Assembly (NCBI GenBank): GCA_947473305.1
Contig: CANJCB010000021.1
Location: forward strand, 1-64,000
DNA from: Rhodospirillales bacterium
Lineage (GTDB): Bacteria > Pseudomonadota > Alphaproteobacteria > ATCC43930 > CGMCC-115725
Length of the DNA: 64,000 nucleotides
Direction of reading: 5' to 3'
This document shows, in pieces, positions 8,073 to 16,807 of this stretch. Each line of letters starts with the position of its first letter. Within the stretch, counting starts at the first letter, position 1. The notes under the pieces are model-generated. The model saw only the letters and a list, made by a program, of their open reading frames with translations, was not told the origin of the DNA and made no database searches. A program made the position numbers and the translations under genes.

Positions 8073-8087
8073 GAACAAATAGAGAAC
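8073..8087 (-). promoter_or_regulatory. LexA (SOS) box
   Basis: On the minus strand the sequence is GTTCTCTATTTGTTC, a perfect GTTC-N7-GTTC direct repeat, the operator type recognised by alphaproteobacterial LexA. It lies 34-48 nt upstream of the DNA glycosylase start. The repair function of that gene makes a chance match unlikely. It also sits about 100 bp upstream of the plus-strand aldolase gene, which is a less likely target. Confidence 0.75.
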
Positions 8088-8183
8088 AAACGCGAGTCGA
8101 AAATGGCGATGCCTCGAAGTCGCTCTGCCACGTCTCTTCGGCGACGTGCTATAGATCGACCTTCCTTAGGAGGTCGGAACCCC

Positions 8184-9077
8184 ATGCGTCTCAAGGGCAT
8201 CATCGCGGCGGCGGCGACACCGCTCCGGGCGGACCGTTCGATCGATTTGGACCGGCTTGTCGCCCATTGCCAAAGGCTTGTCGCCTTGGGCTGCGACGGG
8301 ATCAACCTGCTCGGCACCACGGGGGAGGCGACCTCCTTTTCGGTGGCGCAGCGCGAGGCGGCGATGCGCGCGGTGGCCAAGGCCGTGCCGCTGCAAAAGC
8401 TGATGGTGGGAACCGGGGCGGCTTCTCTCGCCGATGCGGCGCGCCTGACGTCCCTGGCGCGGGAATTGGGCTTCGCCGGGGCACTTTTGCTGCCGCCTTT
8501 CTACTACAAGGGCATCACGGACGATGGGCTCCAGGCCTATGTGGAGGCTTTGATCGAGACGGCGGGGGCGGAGGGGCTTCGCCTCTACCTCTATCACTAT
8601 CCGCTGCTTTCGGGCGTGCCCTATCCGGTGGAGGTGGTCGCCCGCCTCTTCGCGAAATATCCCGCCCAGCTTTTGGGTCTCAAAGACAGTTCCGGCGACA
8701 TGGGCTATGCCGAGGCGATGGCGCGGCGCTGCCCGGGCTTCGATGTCTTCCCAAGCACGGAGGCGGGCTTCGCGTCGCCGGTTGCCGGGCTTTTCGCGGG
8801 CTGCATCTCGGCCAGCGTCAATGTCACCGCGTCGCTCGTTGCGGAGGGACGCAAGGACCCGGCCGTGCTGGCTCAGGGAGTGGCGATCCGCAACGCGCTC
8901 GCGGGCGTGCCGCTGATCCCGGCGATCAAATGGGCGCTGGCGGATCTCACCGGCGACGAGACCTGGAGAAGGATCATGCCGCCGCTCCATCCCTTGAACG
9001 AGGACGAGATCCGGAAACTGGGCGCCGCCCTCCATGAGACCCGTTACGAGACCCTGGCGCCGCTGTTCCGGCGGTAA
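8184..9077 (+). CDS. Dihydrodipicolinate synthase (DapA)/N-acetylneuraminate lyase family aldolase
   Basis: A 297-aa TIM-barrel class I aldolase that forms a Schiff base with a 2-oxo acid. Visible marks are GTTGE (44-48), the Tyr of the triad in LYHYP (Y137) and the Schiff-base Lys167 in GLKDSSGD. The Arg that binds the aspartate semialdehyde carboxylate in true DapA (YNVPxRT) is absent, so a sugar-acid or other 2-oxo-acid lyase is more likely than lysine biosynthesis. ATG 8184 follows AGGAGGTCGG, an excellent ribosome-binding site; longer in-frame starts are not needed. 13 bp separate it from the next gene. Confidence 0.85.
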   Translation: MRLKGIIAAAATPLRADRSIDLDRLVAHCQRLVALGCDGINLLGTTGEATSFSVAQREAAMRAVAKAVPLQKLMVGTGAASLADAARLTSLARELGFAGALLLPPFYYKGITDDGLQAYVEALIETAGAEGLRLYLYHYPLLSGVPYPVEVVARLFAKYPAQLLGLKDSSGDMGYAEAMARRCPGFDVFPSTEAGFASPVAGLFAGCISASVNVTASLVAEGRKDPAVLAQGVAIRNALAGVPLIPAIKWALADLTGDETWRRIMPPLHPLNEDEIRKLGAALHETRYETLAPLFRR

Positions 9078-9090
9078 TTTGGGGCTCCTC

Positions 9091-10305
9091 ATGTCGCGCT
9101 TCGGTCTGCTGTGGCGATCCCTCTTCCGCCTCGCCGTCTTCATCCTGCTGCTCTTCCCCACGGCATCCTCCTCCTATTCGGGGCGGGAATTGCCTCATGA
9201 AGCCTATGTGTGGCAGCGCCAATGGACGCCACCGCTGGCCCAGGCGCTCAAGGCTTCGGCGGGGATCGTCGGGGGCTGGAGGGTGCTGGCGGCGGAGGCG
9301 ACCCCCGGCCGAGGGCTCCAGACTTTCGCGGTCGATTGGAAGGCGCTGGAGCTTGCCGCCCGCCCGGTGACGCTGGTGGTACGGATCGACGGGCGGCTGC
9401 CCGCCCTCGACCAAGGGCTGCTTATCGCGATACCGGATCTGCTGAAGGCGGCGCAGGGCCGCGGGGTGCCGGTTGCAGGGATAGAGATCGACCACGATTG
9501 CGCAACGTCGCGGCTGCCCGACTATCGCCGCTTCCTGCTGGCTCTGCGTCCACGTTTGGCAGAAAGCACGCGCCTTTCGATCACCGCCTTACCCAGCTGG
9601 ATGTCCTCGCCGGCGCTCGGGTCCCTTCTCGAGGCGGTCGATGAAAGCGTGCTTCAGGTCCATGCGGTGCAGGACCCGCGCCGGGGGCTCTTCGACAGGG
9701 ACTTCGCCAGGACCTCGGTCGAGCGCTATGCGCGGCGGACAGCCCGGCCGTTCCGCGTGGCCTTGCCCGCCTATGGGGCGCGGGTGGTCTGGCGGGGCGA
9801 TGGGACGCTTGCGGCCGTGGAAAGCGAGACGCCGGTCCTGGCCGGCGGAAGCGAGGGTCGGGAACTCATGGCGGATCCCCGGGAGCTTGCCGCGCTGATC
9901 GACGATTTCACCCGCGCCGCGCCACCCAATCTCAGGGGGATCGTCTGGTTCCGCCTGCCGACGGGCGAGGATCGCCGCGCCTGGAGCCTCGCGACCTGGC
10001 AGGGGGTGGTCTCCCGCAAACTCCCCGAAAGCCGCATCGAGGTGCGCTTTGCTTCCCGTGAAACTCCCGGTCTCCGCGACGTGCTGCTCGCGAACGGCGG
10101 GGTAGGTGACGCGCCTTTGCCGAAGCGGCTGCTGCTGCCGGACGGCTGCGCGCTGGCGGATGGGGTGAACGGCTATGCGCTGGAGCGCACGGGGGGCCGC
10201 TTCGCGCTGGTCCGGGCGCAGGAGGGTTATTTGCGCGGGGGGCGGGAACGCGCCGTGGGATGGGCGCGCTGCGCCGGAGAAGGGAAGCTCGATGTCGAAG
10301 AATAG
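9091..10305 (+). CDS. DUF3142 domain-containing protein, exported
   Basis: A 404-aa protein with an N-terminal hydrophobic segment (residues 8-24), then a domain opening LPHEAYVWQRQWTPPL and continuing with RIDGRLPALDQG and VAGIEIDHDCATSRLPDYRRFL. These blocks are typical of DUF3142, which looks like a TIM-barrel glycosyl-hydrolase relative; biochemical function is not known to me. It overlaps the following gene by 14 bp, so the two products probably act together at the envelope. The start at 9091 is chosen because it begins the signal segment. Confidence 0.75.
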   Translation: MSRFGLLWRSLFRLAVFILLLFPTASSSYSGRELPHEAYVWQRQWTPPLAQALKASAGIVGGWRVLAAEATPGRGLQTFAVDWKALELAARPVTLVVRIDGRLPALDQGLLIAIPDLLKAAQGRGVPVAGIEIDHDCATSRLPDYRRFLLALRPRLAESTRLSITALPSWMSSPALGSLLEAVDESVLQVHAVQDPRRGLFDRDFARTSVERYARRTARPFRVALPAYGARVVWRGDGTLAAVESETPVLAGGSEGRELMADPRELAALIDDFTRAAPPNLRGIVWFRLPTGEDRRAWSLATWQGVVSRKLPESRIEVRFASRETPGLRDVLLANGGVGDAPLPKRLLLPDGCALADGVNGYALERTGGRFALVRAQEGYLRGGRERAVGWARCAGEGKLDVEE

Positions 10306-12526
10306 TCTCATCCTGGCCTTGGCGCTGGCCTTGCTCGCAGGCTCTCTCGCCTGGGCCTGCGGCCCCGATTTTCCGTTCCAGCTGCTGGACGACCGCAGCG
10401 CGACCTTGAAGCAGACCCCGGCCAATACCTTCGCCTTCGAGATGATGCATCTTGCTCCCAAACCGTCCCGGAATTTCCCGGTCGACGAGGGCGATGCCTG
10501 GAAACCGGCAACCGATGTCGAGGCGCGGGAAACCGCAAGTCTCGATCCCGCCGCCCTGGCGCTGGTCAAGCGCATGCGCGAGGCCGTTTCGGGGGAGCAG
10601 GCATTCCGTCTCGGCCAGGGATTGAATGACGACGTGCGGCTCTATACGGCCGGCGCGGTCGATTTCCGGGTGGAGGACTACGCCTCGGCGCTCCAGCATT
10701 TCCAGGCGGTGCTGTCCCTCGACCCTGCCCGGCGCGAGCGTCGGGCGGTCTGGGCGGCCTTCATGCTGGGCCGTACCAGCGGCAAGCTGGGCGACCGCGA
10801 GGCGGCCGGCCAGGCTTTCGCTCTCGCCCGCGACCTGGCTGCCGCCGGCGGTTTCGATCCCCAGGGGCTTGCGGTATCGAGCTTCGGCCAGGAGGCCCGG
10901 CTCCATCTGGAAGTCGCGGAAGCCGTTACCGATGAAGATCCGAACCTTTCCACCTCCGAAGCGGCCGCGCGTTTCGCGGGCGAGATCGCCCAGGCCGTGA
11001 GGCTCTATGCGGAGCAGGCCGCGCAGGGGTCCCAGTCCGGCGTGAATTCATTGAGGATGGTCGCGCAATCCCTGGTCGCGGAGCCTTCCTGGATGACTGC
11101 CTCGCTCGGCGAGCCCATCGTCCAGCGGCTCCTGGTCGCCTATGTTCTGGCTCGGGTCGGCGATATCGCGGAAGACCGGCCGGAGACGCCGGACGGCAAA
11201 TATGTGCCGCCGGTAACGACGGTCAATCCCCTGGTGACGGCGCTTGTCGATGCCATCGAGCGACGGGGGCTCGACCGGGTGGCTTCGGCCGATCGCCTGG
11301 CGGCGCTCGCCTATCGCGGCGGACGTTACGACCTTGCGGGGCGGCTTGCGGGCAAGGCGCAGAGCCCGGTTTCCTCCTGGGTGAAGGCGAAGCTCGCCTT
11401 GCAGAAGGGGGATCTTACGACCGCCGCGGCGCTCTATGCCGAGGCGGTGCGCGGCTTCACGCCCGAGGATATCGACGACGGCAATCGCAACCGCATCGTC
11501 GGCGAGCAGGGCGTCGTGGCCCTGGCGCGGAGCGACTATCTCGCGGCGCTGGAAATCCTCTATCCCGCCGCCCGGACCTATTGGGGCGACGTCGCCTATC
11601 TCGCCGAGCGGGTGCTGACCCTCGATGAGTTGAAGCGCTTCGTCGATGCGGACCACCCGCCCTTTCCCGGGGTGAAGTCTTCGGATGGCGAGGACGACCA
11701 GGAAGGGTATGTGCTGGCCAAGGATCCCGCCCAGTCCCTGCGCTATCTGCTGGCGCGGCGGCTGATGCGGGCCGGGCGGGGGGAGGAGGCGCTTGCTTAT
11801 TATCCCGAGACCGGTGTCGAGGGGCAGGAGATCCTGCTCGACGCCCGCCGCTATCTCCTGGCCTTGAAGGCGGCGAAGTCGGAGTGGTGGGCGGCCGACC
11901 GGGCACGGGCCTGGTTCGAGGCGGCGAGCCTCGCGCGGCGCTCGGGCATGGAGATCTTGGGTTATGAGGGGCCGCCCGATGTGCTGGCGGTCAGCGGAGA
12001 GTTCTCCTTCGGCGCGGGCCAGGCGACAGCCGAAGGACCCTTCGTCACCGAAGACGAGCAGAAGCGGTTCGAGGCCAGCGCCGCCAAGCCTGACCGTCGC
12101 TTCCATTATCGCTACATCGCGGCCGATCAGGCGGTGGAGGCGGCCAATCTGCTGCCGCCCCGTTCGCAGGCCTTCGCCGCCACGCTCTGCAAGGCGACCG
12201 GATGGATGCTCGGATCGCAGCGCTACAATTACTACGACGAGGAGAGCAACAAGGCGGTCAACAAGGAACCGCTGGAGCGTGCCCAGGCCTATTACGCACG
12301 CTATGTGAAGGAGGGGCCGCTCGTCCCCTGGGCGACCCATTTCGGGCACGACTGCCCCGAACCCGATTTCGACTCAGCCGCCCATATGGCGAAGATCCAG
12401 CTCTACCTGGATGCCAGGTCCTTCTGGCGCGGTCATCGCCGAGGGGTGGTCTTCGGCGGTCTCGGAATTCTCCTGATCGGCGCGGCTCTGGTGGGCGCGC
12501 GCCTCATCAGGCGGAAGACAGCTTAG
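10292..12526 (+). CDS. Large hypothetical periplasmic protein with TPR-like repeats and C-terminal membrane anchor
   Basis: A 744-aa protein. The N-terminal signal peptide ends LAWACGPDFPF, with a Cys that may be lipidated, although the lipobox is poor. A long Ala/Leu-rich helical region follows with repeated A-x3-Y/F-A-A-L spacing (DYASALQHFQAVL near residue 130; LAYRGGRYDLAGRLA near 337), suggesting TPR or Sel1-like units. The last 25 residues are a transmembrane helix ending RRKTA. It overlaps the DUF3142 gene by 14 bp, a conserved-looking pair. Likely a membrane-anchored scaffold facing the periplasm; function unknown. Confidence 0.7.
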   Translation: MSKNSLILALALALLAGSLAWACGPDFPFQLLDDRSATLKQTPANTFAFEMMHLAPKPSRNFPVDEGDAWKPATDVEARETASLDPAALALVKRMREAVSGEQAFRLGQGLNDDVRLYTAGAVDFRVEDYASALQHFQAVLSLDPARRERRAVWAAFMLGRTSGKLGDREAAGQAFALARDLAAAGGFDPQGLAVSSFGQEARLHLEVAEAVTDEDPNLSTSEAAARFAGEIAQAVRLYAEQAAQGSQSGVNSLRMVAQSLVAEPSWMTASLGEPIVQRLLVAYVLARVGDIAEDRPETPDGKYVPPVTTVNPLVTALVDAIERRGLDRVASADRLAALAYRGGRYDLAGRLAGKAQSPVSSWVKAKLALQKGDLTTAAALYAEAVRGFTPEDIDDGNRNRIVGEQGVVALARSDYLAALEILYPAARTYWGDVAYLAERVLTLDELKRFVDADHPPFPGVKSSDGEDDQEGYVLAKDPAQSLRYLLARRLMRAGRGEEALAYYPETGVEGQEILLDARRYLLALKAAKSEWWAADRARAWFEAASLARRSGMEILGYEGPPDVLAVSGEFSFGAGQATAEGPFVTEDEQKRFEASAAKPDRRFHYRYIAADQAVEAANLLPPRSQAFAATLCKATGWMLGSQRYNYYDEESNKAVNKEPLERAQAYYARYVKEGPLVPWATHFGHDCPEPDFDSAAHMAKIQLYLDARSFWRGHRRGVVFGGLGILLIGAALVGARLIRRKTA

Positions 12527-12536
12527 GACCCAGGCC

Positions 12537-13595
12537 TTAAGACGCGGGGGCGTCGTCCTTGAGCCAGCGGCCCTTGGATTCCGTGCCCGGACCCATCGAC
12601 TTTTCATAAAGGCCCTTGCCGAAGAAATACCAGTCCTGCAGCTCGCGGTAGGTGATCGGCGGATATTTCGCCGGCTCCTCGGCCGAGGTGCAGCAGGGCA
12701 GGACATCGATCACCGTGTCGAGGTCGCTGCCGAAGAAGACCGGGATCGAATAACGCGCCTTGCCGCTGGTATTGACCACCGTGTGCTTCGTCGAGAGGAA
12801 GCGCCCATTGGTCCAGCGCGACAGCGAATTGCCGGTGTTGACCATGAAGGCACCGGGCTTGATATCCGCCACCCGCCAGTGACCCGACGGCATCTGCACC
12901 GCAAGGCCGGGGACGTCGGCCTGGGCGAGGATGGTCATGATGGTGTTGTCGGTATGAGGCTTGATGCCATAGGGGCGGCTCTTGTCCGTCTCCATGGGCG
13001 GGTAATAGATGAGGCTCGTCGCAAGCCAGGGGTTTTTGAAATACTGGGCGAAGTAATCCGCCGGCAGGTCGAGGGCCGCGGCCCAGATCGGCATCATGGC
13101 GAGGCCGACCTTCTCTACCGCGTTGTAATATTCCAGGACCTTCTCGCGGAAGCCCGGCAGATCCTCCGGCCAGGCATTGGCGCGGCGATAGGGGTCGGCG
13201 GGATCGATATGGGGATTGTCGGGGCCACGCTCGATATAAAGGAGGTAGCTCGACGAGAGATTGGCGGGCGGCTCGCCGGGACGGGCGGCCTTTTCCTCCC
13301 AGGATTCATATCCCAAGGGGATGTCCGGGGACTTTTTCGGCATCTTGCCGCGCGTTTCGGCCGGCAGCTCGTGGAAGCGGCGGGACTGGCCGAAAACCTC
13401 GTCGAAGAGGCTCAGTGGCACGCCATGGCCCGTGAGGTAGAAAAAGCCGATGGTCTCGGAAATCTCGCGCAGTTCGGCGCCCAGCCGCTCCCGCGCGCCG
13501 GGCTTGCCGGCCATATAGTCCGAGATGTCGAGGACCGGGATCTCTTCGGTCGAATCGGGATGGGCCGCGAGGTAGGCTTCGTCTTGTCCGTCCAT
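12537..13595 (-). CDS. Isopenicillin N synthase-like 2-oxoglutarate/Fe(II) oxygenase
   Basis: A 352-aa non-heme iron oxygenase with the N-terminal DIOX_N region (IPVLDISDYMAG, GFFYLTGHGVP) and the C-terminal double-stranded beta-helix. Iron ligands are in KPHTDNTIMTIL (H-x-D) and STKHTVVN (distal His), and the oxoglutarate-binding R-x-S is in KARYSIPVFF. Such proteins hydroxylate or desaturate small molecules. It ends 10 bp from the convergent TPR-like gene and starts 22 bp after an EhuB-like binding-protein gene in the same direction, so the two are probably one transcript under the operator at 14544. Substrate unknown. Confidence 0.88.
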   Translation of the reverse strand: MDGQDEAYLAAHPDSTEEIPVLDISDYMAGKPGARERLGAELREISETIGFFYLTGHGVPLSLFDEVFGQSRRFHELPAETRGKMPKKSPDIPLGYESWEEKAARPGEPPANLSSSYLLYIERGPDNPHIDPADPYRRANAWPEDLPGFREKVLEYYNAVEKVGLAMMPIWAAALDLPADYFAQYFKNPWLATSLIYYPPMETDKSRPYGIKPHTDNTIMTILAQADVPGLAVQMPSGHWRVADIKPGAFMVNTGNSLSRWTNGRFLSTKHTVVNTSGKARYSIPVFFGSDLDTVIDVLPCCTSAEEPAKYPPITYRELQDWYFFGKGLYEKSMGPGTESKGRWLKDDAPAS

Positions 13596-13617
13596 CTTCA
13601 GGTCTCCTCTGTCGAGG

Positions 13618-14496
13618 TCAGTGCGAGCTAGTATCCGATTCCGCGCAGGCGCGGTCAGCTGTTAATTCGGCGCTTCCCGGGAAGACGTCGAAGGTGAAGC
13701 CGGTGATGATCTTCTGCCATTCGCCGGAGACCTTCATCTTGCGGAATTCGGCGATGAAGGCGCTGCTGAGGTCCGTGTCGGCGGGACGGAAAGCGGCGCT
13801 CGCCGGGCTCACCATATCGTCGGGCAAGGGATAGAGATATTCGAAGGAACCGGGCTTCTGTTTGATGACTTCGCGGATCACGCGCATGCCGGTGCAGCCG
13901 ATCTGGGCGCGCTTGGCGGTTACCGCTTCAAGAATAGCGGGGCTGTCGGGATAGACCTGGATGTAGTCTTCCGGCTTCTCGTAGGCGGCGCGGAAGGCCT
14001 TCATGTTGTAGGCGCCGGCCAGCACCGCGAACTTCAATTTGCGCTGGCCGATCTCCTTGATCGTCTTGGGCGGATCGGGCAGTTCCGACTTCAAATAGGG
14101 GTAGGCGGCGTAATCGACCGTGAAGGGATCGCAATAGGTGACCTGGTCGCAGCGCTCCTTGGTGATCGTCATATCGGCGCCGATCATGTCCCAGCGCCCG
14201 GCCTGCAGACCGGGAATGAGCTGGCCATAGCTCACGACGATGCCTTCGACCTTGGGCACGCCCAGCCGCTCCATGACCGTGCGGACCAGCGTCGGTGCGA
14301 CGCCATCGAGCGAACCGTCCGGATTGAGCGAGGAATAGGGCAGGCCGTTGGTGATGCCGATCTTGATCACGCCGGCTTTGCGGACTTTGTCCAAAAGCCC
14401 GTTGCCGGCCTGGGCGAAGGCCGGGGCGCTGCCGAGCAGCGCACTGCTGCCCGCCAGAAGCCCGAGCATCATTCGTCGCGACAAGTCTGCAGTCAT
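13618..14496 (-). CDS. EhuB-like ABC transporter substrate-binding protein (SBP family 3), paralog 1
   Basis: A 292-aa periplasmic binding protein with a Tat-like signal (LSRRMMLGLLAGSSALLG). The mature domain carries GVIKIGITNGLPYSSLNPDG and SYGQLIPGLQAGRWDMIGAD, the pattern seen in ectoine-type EhuB and related amino-acid binding proteins. Cys residues in ERCDQVTYC, in IGCTG and near the C-terminus may form disulfides. ATG 14496 follows AAGGGGCG; the longer upstream frame would bury the signal. The GntR-type operator at 14544-14566 lies 48 bp upstream. No permease or ATPase partner is in the window. Four related copies or remnants occur at 1440, 17348, 18314 and 19351. Confidence 0.9.
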   Translation of the reverse strand: MTADLSRRMMLGLLAGSSALLGSAPAFAQAGNGLLDKVRKAGVIKIGITNGLPYSSLNPDGSLDGVAPTLVRTVMERLGVPKVEGIVVSYGQLIPGLQAGRWDMIGADMTITKERCDQVTYCDPFTVDYAAYPYLKSELPDPPKTIKEIGQRKLKFAVLAGAYNMKAFRAAYEKPEDYIQVYPDSPAILEAVTAKRAQIGCTGMRVIREVIKQKPGSFEYLYPLPDDMVSPASAAFRPADTDLSSAFIAEFRKMKVSGEWQKIITGFTFDVFPGSAELTADRACAESDTSSH

Positions 14497-14543
14497 GGTT
14501 CGCCCCTTTTTGCTTTGCTGACCGGCGTCGTTTTGACTGCCAG

Positions 14544-14566
14544 ATTGTAAAATGGATCCAAAATTG
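14544..14566. promoter_or_regulatory. Predicted GntR operator, copy 1 (upstream of binding-protein gene)
   Basis: ATTGTAAAATGGATCCAA followed by AATTG is repeated with one change at 15442-15464, on the other side of the GntR gene. The core TGGATCCA is a perfect palindrome, as expected for a dimeric FCD-type GntR regulator. On the minus strand the site includes TACAAT, a possible -10 for the binding-protein gene. Confidence 0.65.
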
Positions 14567-14706
14567 AACCTCATGGAGCCTGGGCTGTCAAGAGCGGCAG
14601 CCGGCAGTGGGGAATGATTTGTCAGGGAGGCAATGGGAATTTATAGTCCTATCGTTCCCGGAGTCCCTCGCGGGTCTGGCGCAGATAAAGGCGAATCGAG
14701 TTTTTC

Positions 14707-15423
14707 ATGAAGAGTACCAAGCCGAGAAAGCTCTCGGATGTGCAGGGGTTGGCCATTCCGGATTTGCCGCCGAGTCTTCCGGACTTGGCCTACCGGTATC
14801 TCAGGGATGCGATCCTCAACGGCCAGCTCGCCTTCGGCGCGGCGATCCGCCAGGAGGATATCGGCGCCCGCCTGGGCATCAGCCGCCTGCCGATCCGTGA
14901 GGCCTTGCGCCGCCTGGAGGCCGAGGGGCTGGTGGTCCTGAAGCCTCGCCGCGGCTATTCGGTCACCTCCCTCAGCTGGGAAGAGATCGAGGATATCTTC
15001 GACACGGCCGCCGTTCTGGAGGAGCGCGCGGGATATCTCGCGACACAGAAGCGGACCCAGGCCGATGTCGACGCCCTGGAATTGGCGCTGCGCGATCTCG
15101 ACGGCTTCATGAAGCGGGGCGCCACGCGGGATCTGGCGGCTTTCGGCAAGGCCAACGCCCGCTTTCACAGCCGGCTCGTCGCGACGGCGGACCGCAGCTA
15201 TCTCTCCCGGCTGCTCACCACGGTTCAGAACAATGTGGAGCATTATGTGCGGGTCGGCGCGGGGCTTGTGCCGGAGCTCGACGCCTCGAACAGCGAGCAC
15301 CATGCGATCTTCGAGGCCTTCAAGGCGGGCGACGCCGATACGGTGGGCTCGCTCTCCCGCAGCCATCGGAAAAGCACGGGGCGGCGATTGCTCGACTATC
15401 TTCAGGCGAAGGCCCCCGACTGA
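14707..15423 (+). CDS. GntR-family transcriptional regulator, FCD domain
   Basis: A 238-aa regulator. The winged-helix DNA-binding domain spans about residues 25-95 (LAYRYLRDAILNGQLAFGAA, EDIGARLGISRLPIREALRR, LEAEGLVVLKPRRGYSV). The helical FCD ligand domain follows, with metal-binding His in NARFHSRLV and EHHAIFEAF. FCD regulators usually respond to carboxylic acids and repress catabolic or uptake genes. It is the only DNA-binding regulator in the window and is flanked by two near-identical palindromic sites, so it probably controls the binding-protein/oxygenase gene pair to the left and the Rieske oxygenase to the right. Confidence 0.93.
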   Translation: MKSTKPRKLSDVQGLAIPDLPPSLPDLAYRYLRDAILNGQLAFGAAIRQEDIGARLGISRLPIREALRRLEAEGLVVLKPRRGYSVTSLSWEEIEDIFDTAAVLEERAGYLATQKRTQADVDALELALRDLDGFMKRGATRDLAAFGKANARFHSRLVATADRSYLSRLLTTVQNNVEHYVRVGAGLVPELDASNSEHHAIFEAFKAGDADTVGSLSRSHRKSTGRRLLDYLQAKAPD

Positions 15424-15441
15424 GACGGGTTGCTAACGCAT

Positions 15442-15464
15442 ATTGTAAAATGGATCCAATATTG
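15442..15464. promoter_or_regulatory. Predicted GntR operator, copy 2 (upstream of Rieske oxygenase)
   Basis: ATTGTAAAATGGATCCAA followed by TATTG is identical to copy 1 at 22 of 23 positions. It overlaps the -35 element and spacer of the likely promoter at 15443-15471, so bound regulator would block polymerase. Confidence 0.65.
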
Positions 15465-15471
15465 TTATTGA
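15443..15471 (+). promoter_or_regulatory. Likely sigma70 promoter of the Rieske oxygenase operon
   Basis: TTGTAA (15443-15448) and TATTGA (15466-15471) are spaced by exactly 17 bp, and the GntR operator fills the -35 and spacer. Transcription would start near 15478, about 65 nt before the ATG. Confidence 0.5.
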
Positions 15472-15544
15472 AGACCGCGCTCGCCGATATCGGTTAGAGT
15501 GACGATGGGGTTCGCCCCCAAAGGTTTCAGCCAGGAGGCGTCGG

Positions 15545-16807
15545 ATGCTCGACAATAGCATATGGCCCGCGAAGGATTATTCGCGGGTTCCGTTCAGGCT
15601 CTATCACGACCAGGAGGTCTACGATCTGGAGCGGGAGCGGATCTGGCGAGGGCCGCTCTGGTCGTTCCTGGGCCTCGAGGCCGAGGTCCCGAAGATTGGC
15701 GATTTCCGCACGAGCTTCATCGGCGATATCCCCGTGGTCTACAACCGGGGCGACGACGGCAAGGTCTATGGCTTCGTCAACCGTTGCGCCCATCGCGGCT
15801 CGACGGTCCGGCGCGAGGCCTATGGCAATGCTGCCGACCATACCTGCATCTATCACCGCTGGTGCTACGATAAGAAGGGAGGGCTGATCGGCGTGCCCTT
15901 CCGGCGCGGCGTCAAGGGGCAGGGCGGGCTCGATCCGGCCTTCGACCAGGCGCAGCACGGGCTGGAGACGATCCGCATCGAGAGTTGGCACGGCATTCTC
16001 TTCGCCACCTTCTCCGACAAGGTGGAGCCCCTGGAGCAATATCTCGGCGGCCCGATGTCGAACATGCTGGCGCGCATCATGGCGCGGCCGGTGAAGGTGC
16101 TGGGCTATCAGCGCCAGCGCATTAAGGGCAACTGGAAGCTCTATTGCGAGAATACCCGCGATCAGTATCACGGCAGCCTCTTGCACCAGTTCCACATGAA
16201 GTTCGGCATCACCCGCGTGACCCAGAAGGGCGGCGCCTGGATGGATACGCGCCACCGGCACAGCATCTCCTATACCCGCGAGGACACCGACGCCCAGGAC
16301 AGCGCCCAGGCGATCGCGGCCTATGCCGACCAGAAGGTCGCGGAGAGCGACTTCCAGCTGAAAGACCAGGGCATCCTCGGCTACAAGCAGGAATTCGACG
16401 ACGGCGTGAGTCTTGCCATCTGCTCGATCTTCCCGAACGGGACCTTCCAGCAGATCCGCAACAGCATGGCCGCGCGTCAGGTGCGCCCGCGCGGCATGGA
16501 CGAGTTCGAGCTTTATTGGACGATCTTCGGCTACGAAGGCGACGACGAGGAGTTGGAGATGCATCGTCTTCTCCAGACCAATATGATCGGCCCGGCCGGC
16601 TTCATCTCCATGGAGGACGGCGAGGCGGTCGAGATCGCCCACCGCGCCACCATGCTCGAAGGCGAGGCCTGTTCGATCATCGAGATGGGCGGCGGCGGCA
16701 AGATCCCCGACGAGATCACCTTCAAGGTGAGCGACGTGCCGCTCCGGGGCTTCTGGTCCTATTACGCGGAATTGATGGGCATCGAGCCTGAAGGCGGCAT
16801 TCGATGA
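15545..16807 (+). CDS. Aromatic-ring-hydroxylating Rieske oxygenase, alpha subunit
   Basis: A 420-aa catalytic subunit that inserts oxygen into an aromatic ring using electrons from a reductase. The Rieske 2Fe-2S ligands are C81-A-H83 and C101-x2-H104. The mononuclear iron site is H209 and H214 in DQYHGSLLH with the bridging Asp206, and the third ligand is probably D358 in ISMEDGE. Overall it resembles oxygenases for carboxylated aromatics such as anthranilate or salicylate, but specificity cannot be read from sequence. The beta-subunit gene overlaps in ATGA. No ferredoxin or reductase gene is in the window, so electrons must come from elsewhere. Controlled by the adjacent GntR by inference. 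Confidence 0.93.
   Translation: MLDNSIWPAKDYSRVPFRLYHDQEVYDLERERIWRGPLWSFLGLEAEVPKIGDFRTSFIGDIPVVYNRGDDGKVYGFVNRCAHRGSTVRREAYGNAADHTCIYHRWCYDKKGGLIGVPFRRGVKGQGGLDPAFDQAQHGLETIRIESWHGILFATFSDKVEPLEQYLGGPMSNMLARIMARPVKVLGYQRQRIKGNWKLYCENTRDQYHGSLLHQFHMKFGITRVTQKGGAWMDTRHRHSISYTREDTDAQDSAQAIAAYADQKVAESDFQLKDQGILGYKQEFDDGVSLAICSIFPNGTFQQIRNSMAARQVRPRGMDEFELYWTIFGYEGDDEELEMHRLLQTNMIGPAGFISMEDGEAVEIAHRATMLEGEACSIIEMGGGGKIPDEITFKVSDVPLRGFWSYYAELMGIEPEGGIR

Noticed and set aside
8184-9077. Lysine-biosynthetic DapA
   Set aside because: The Arg of the YNVPxRT segment is missing and no lysine genes are nearby; family-level call only.
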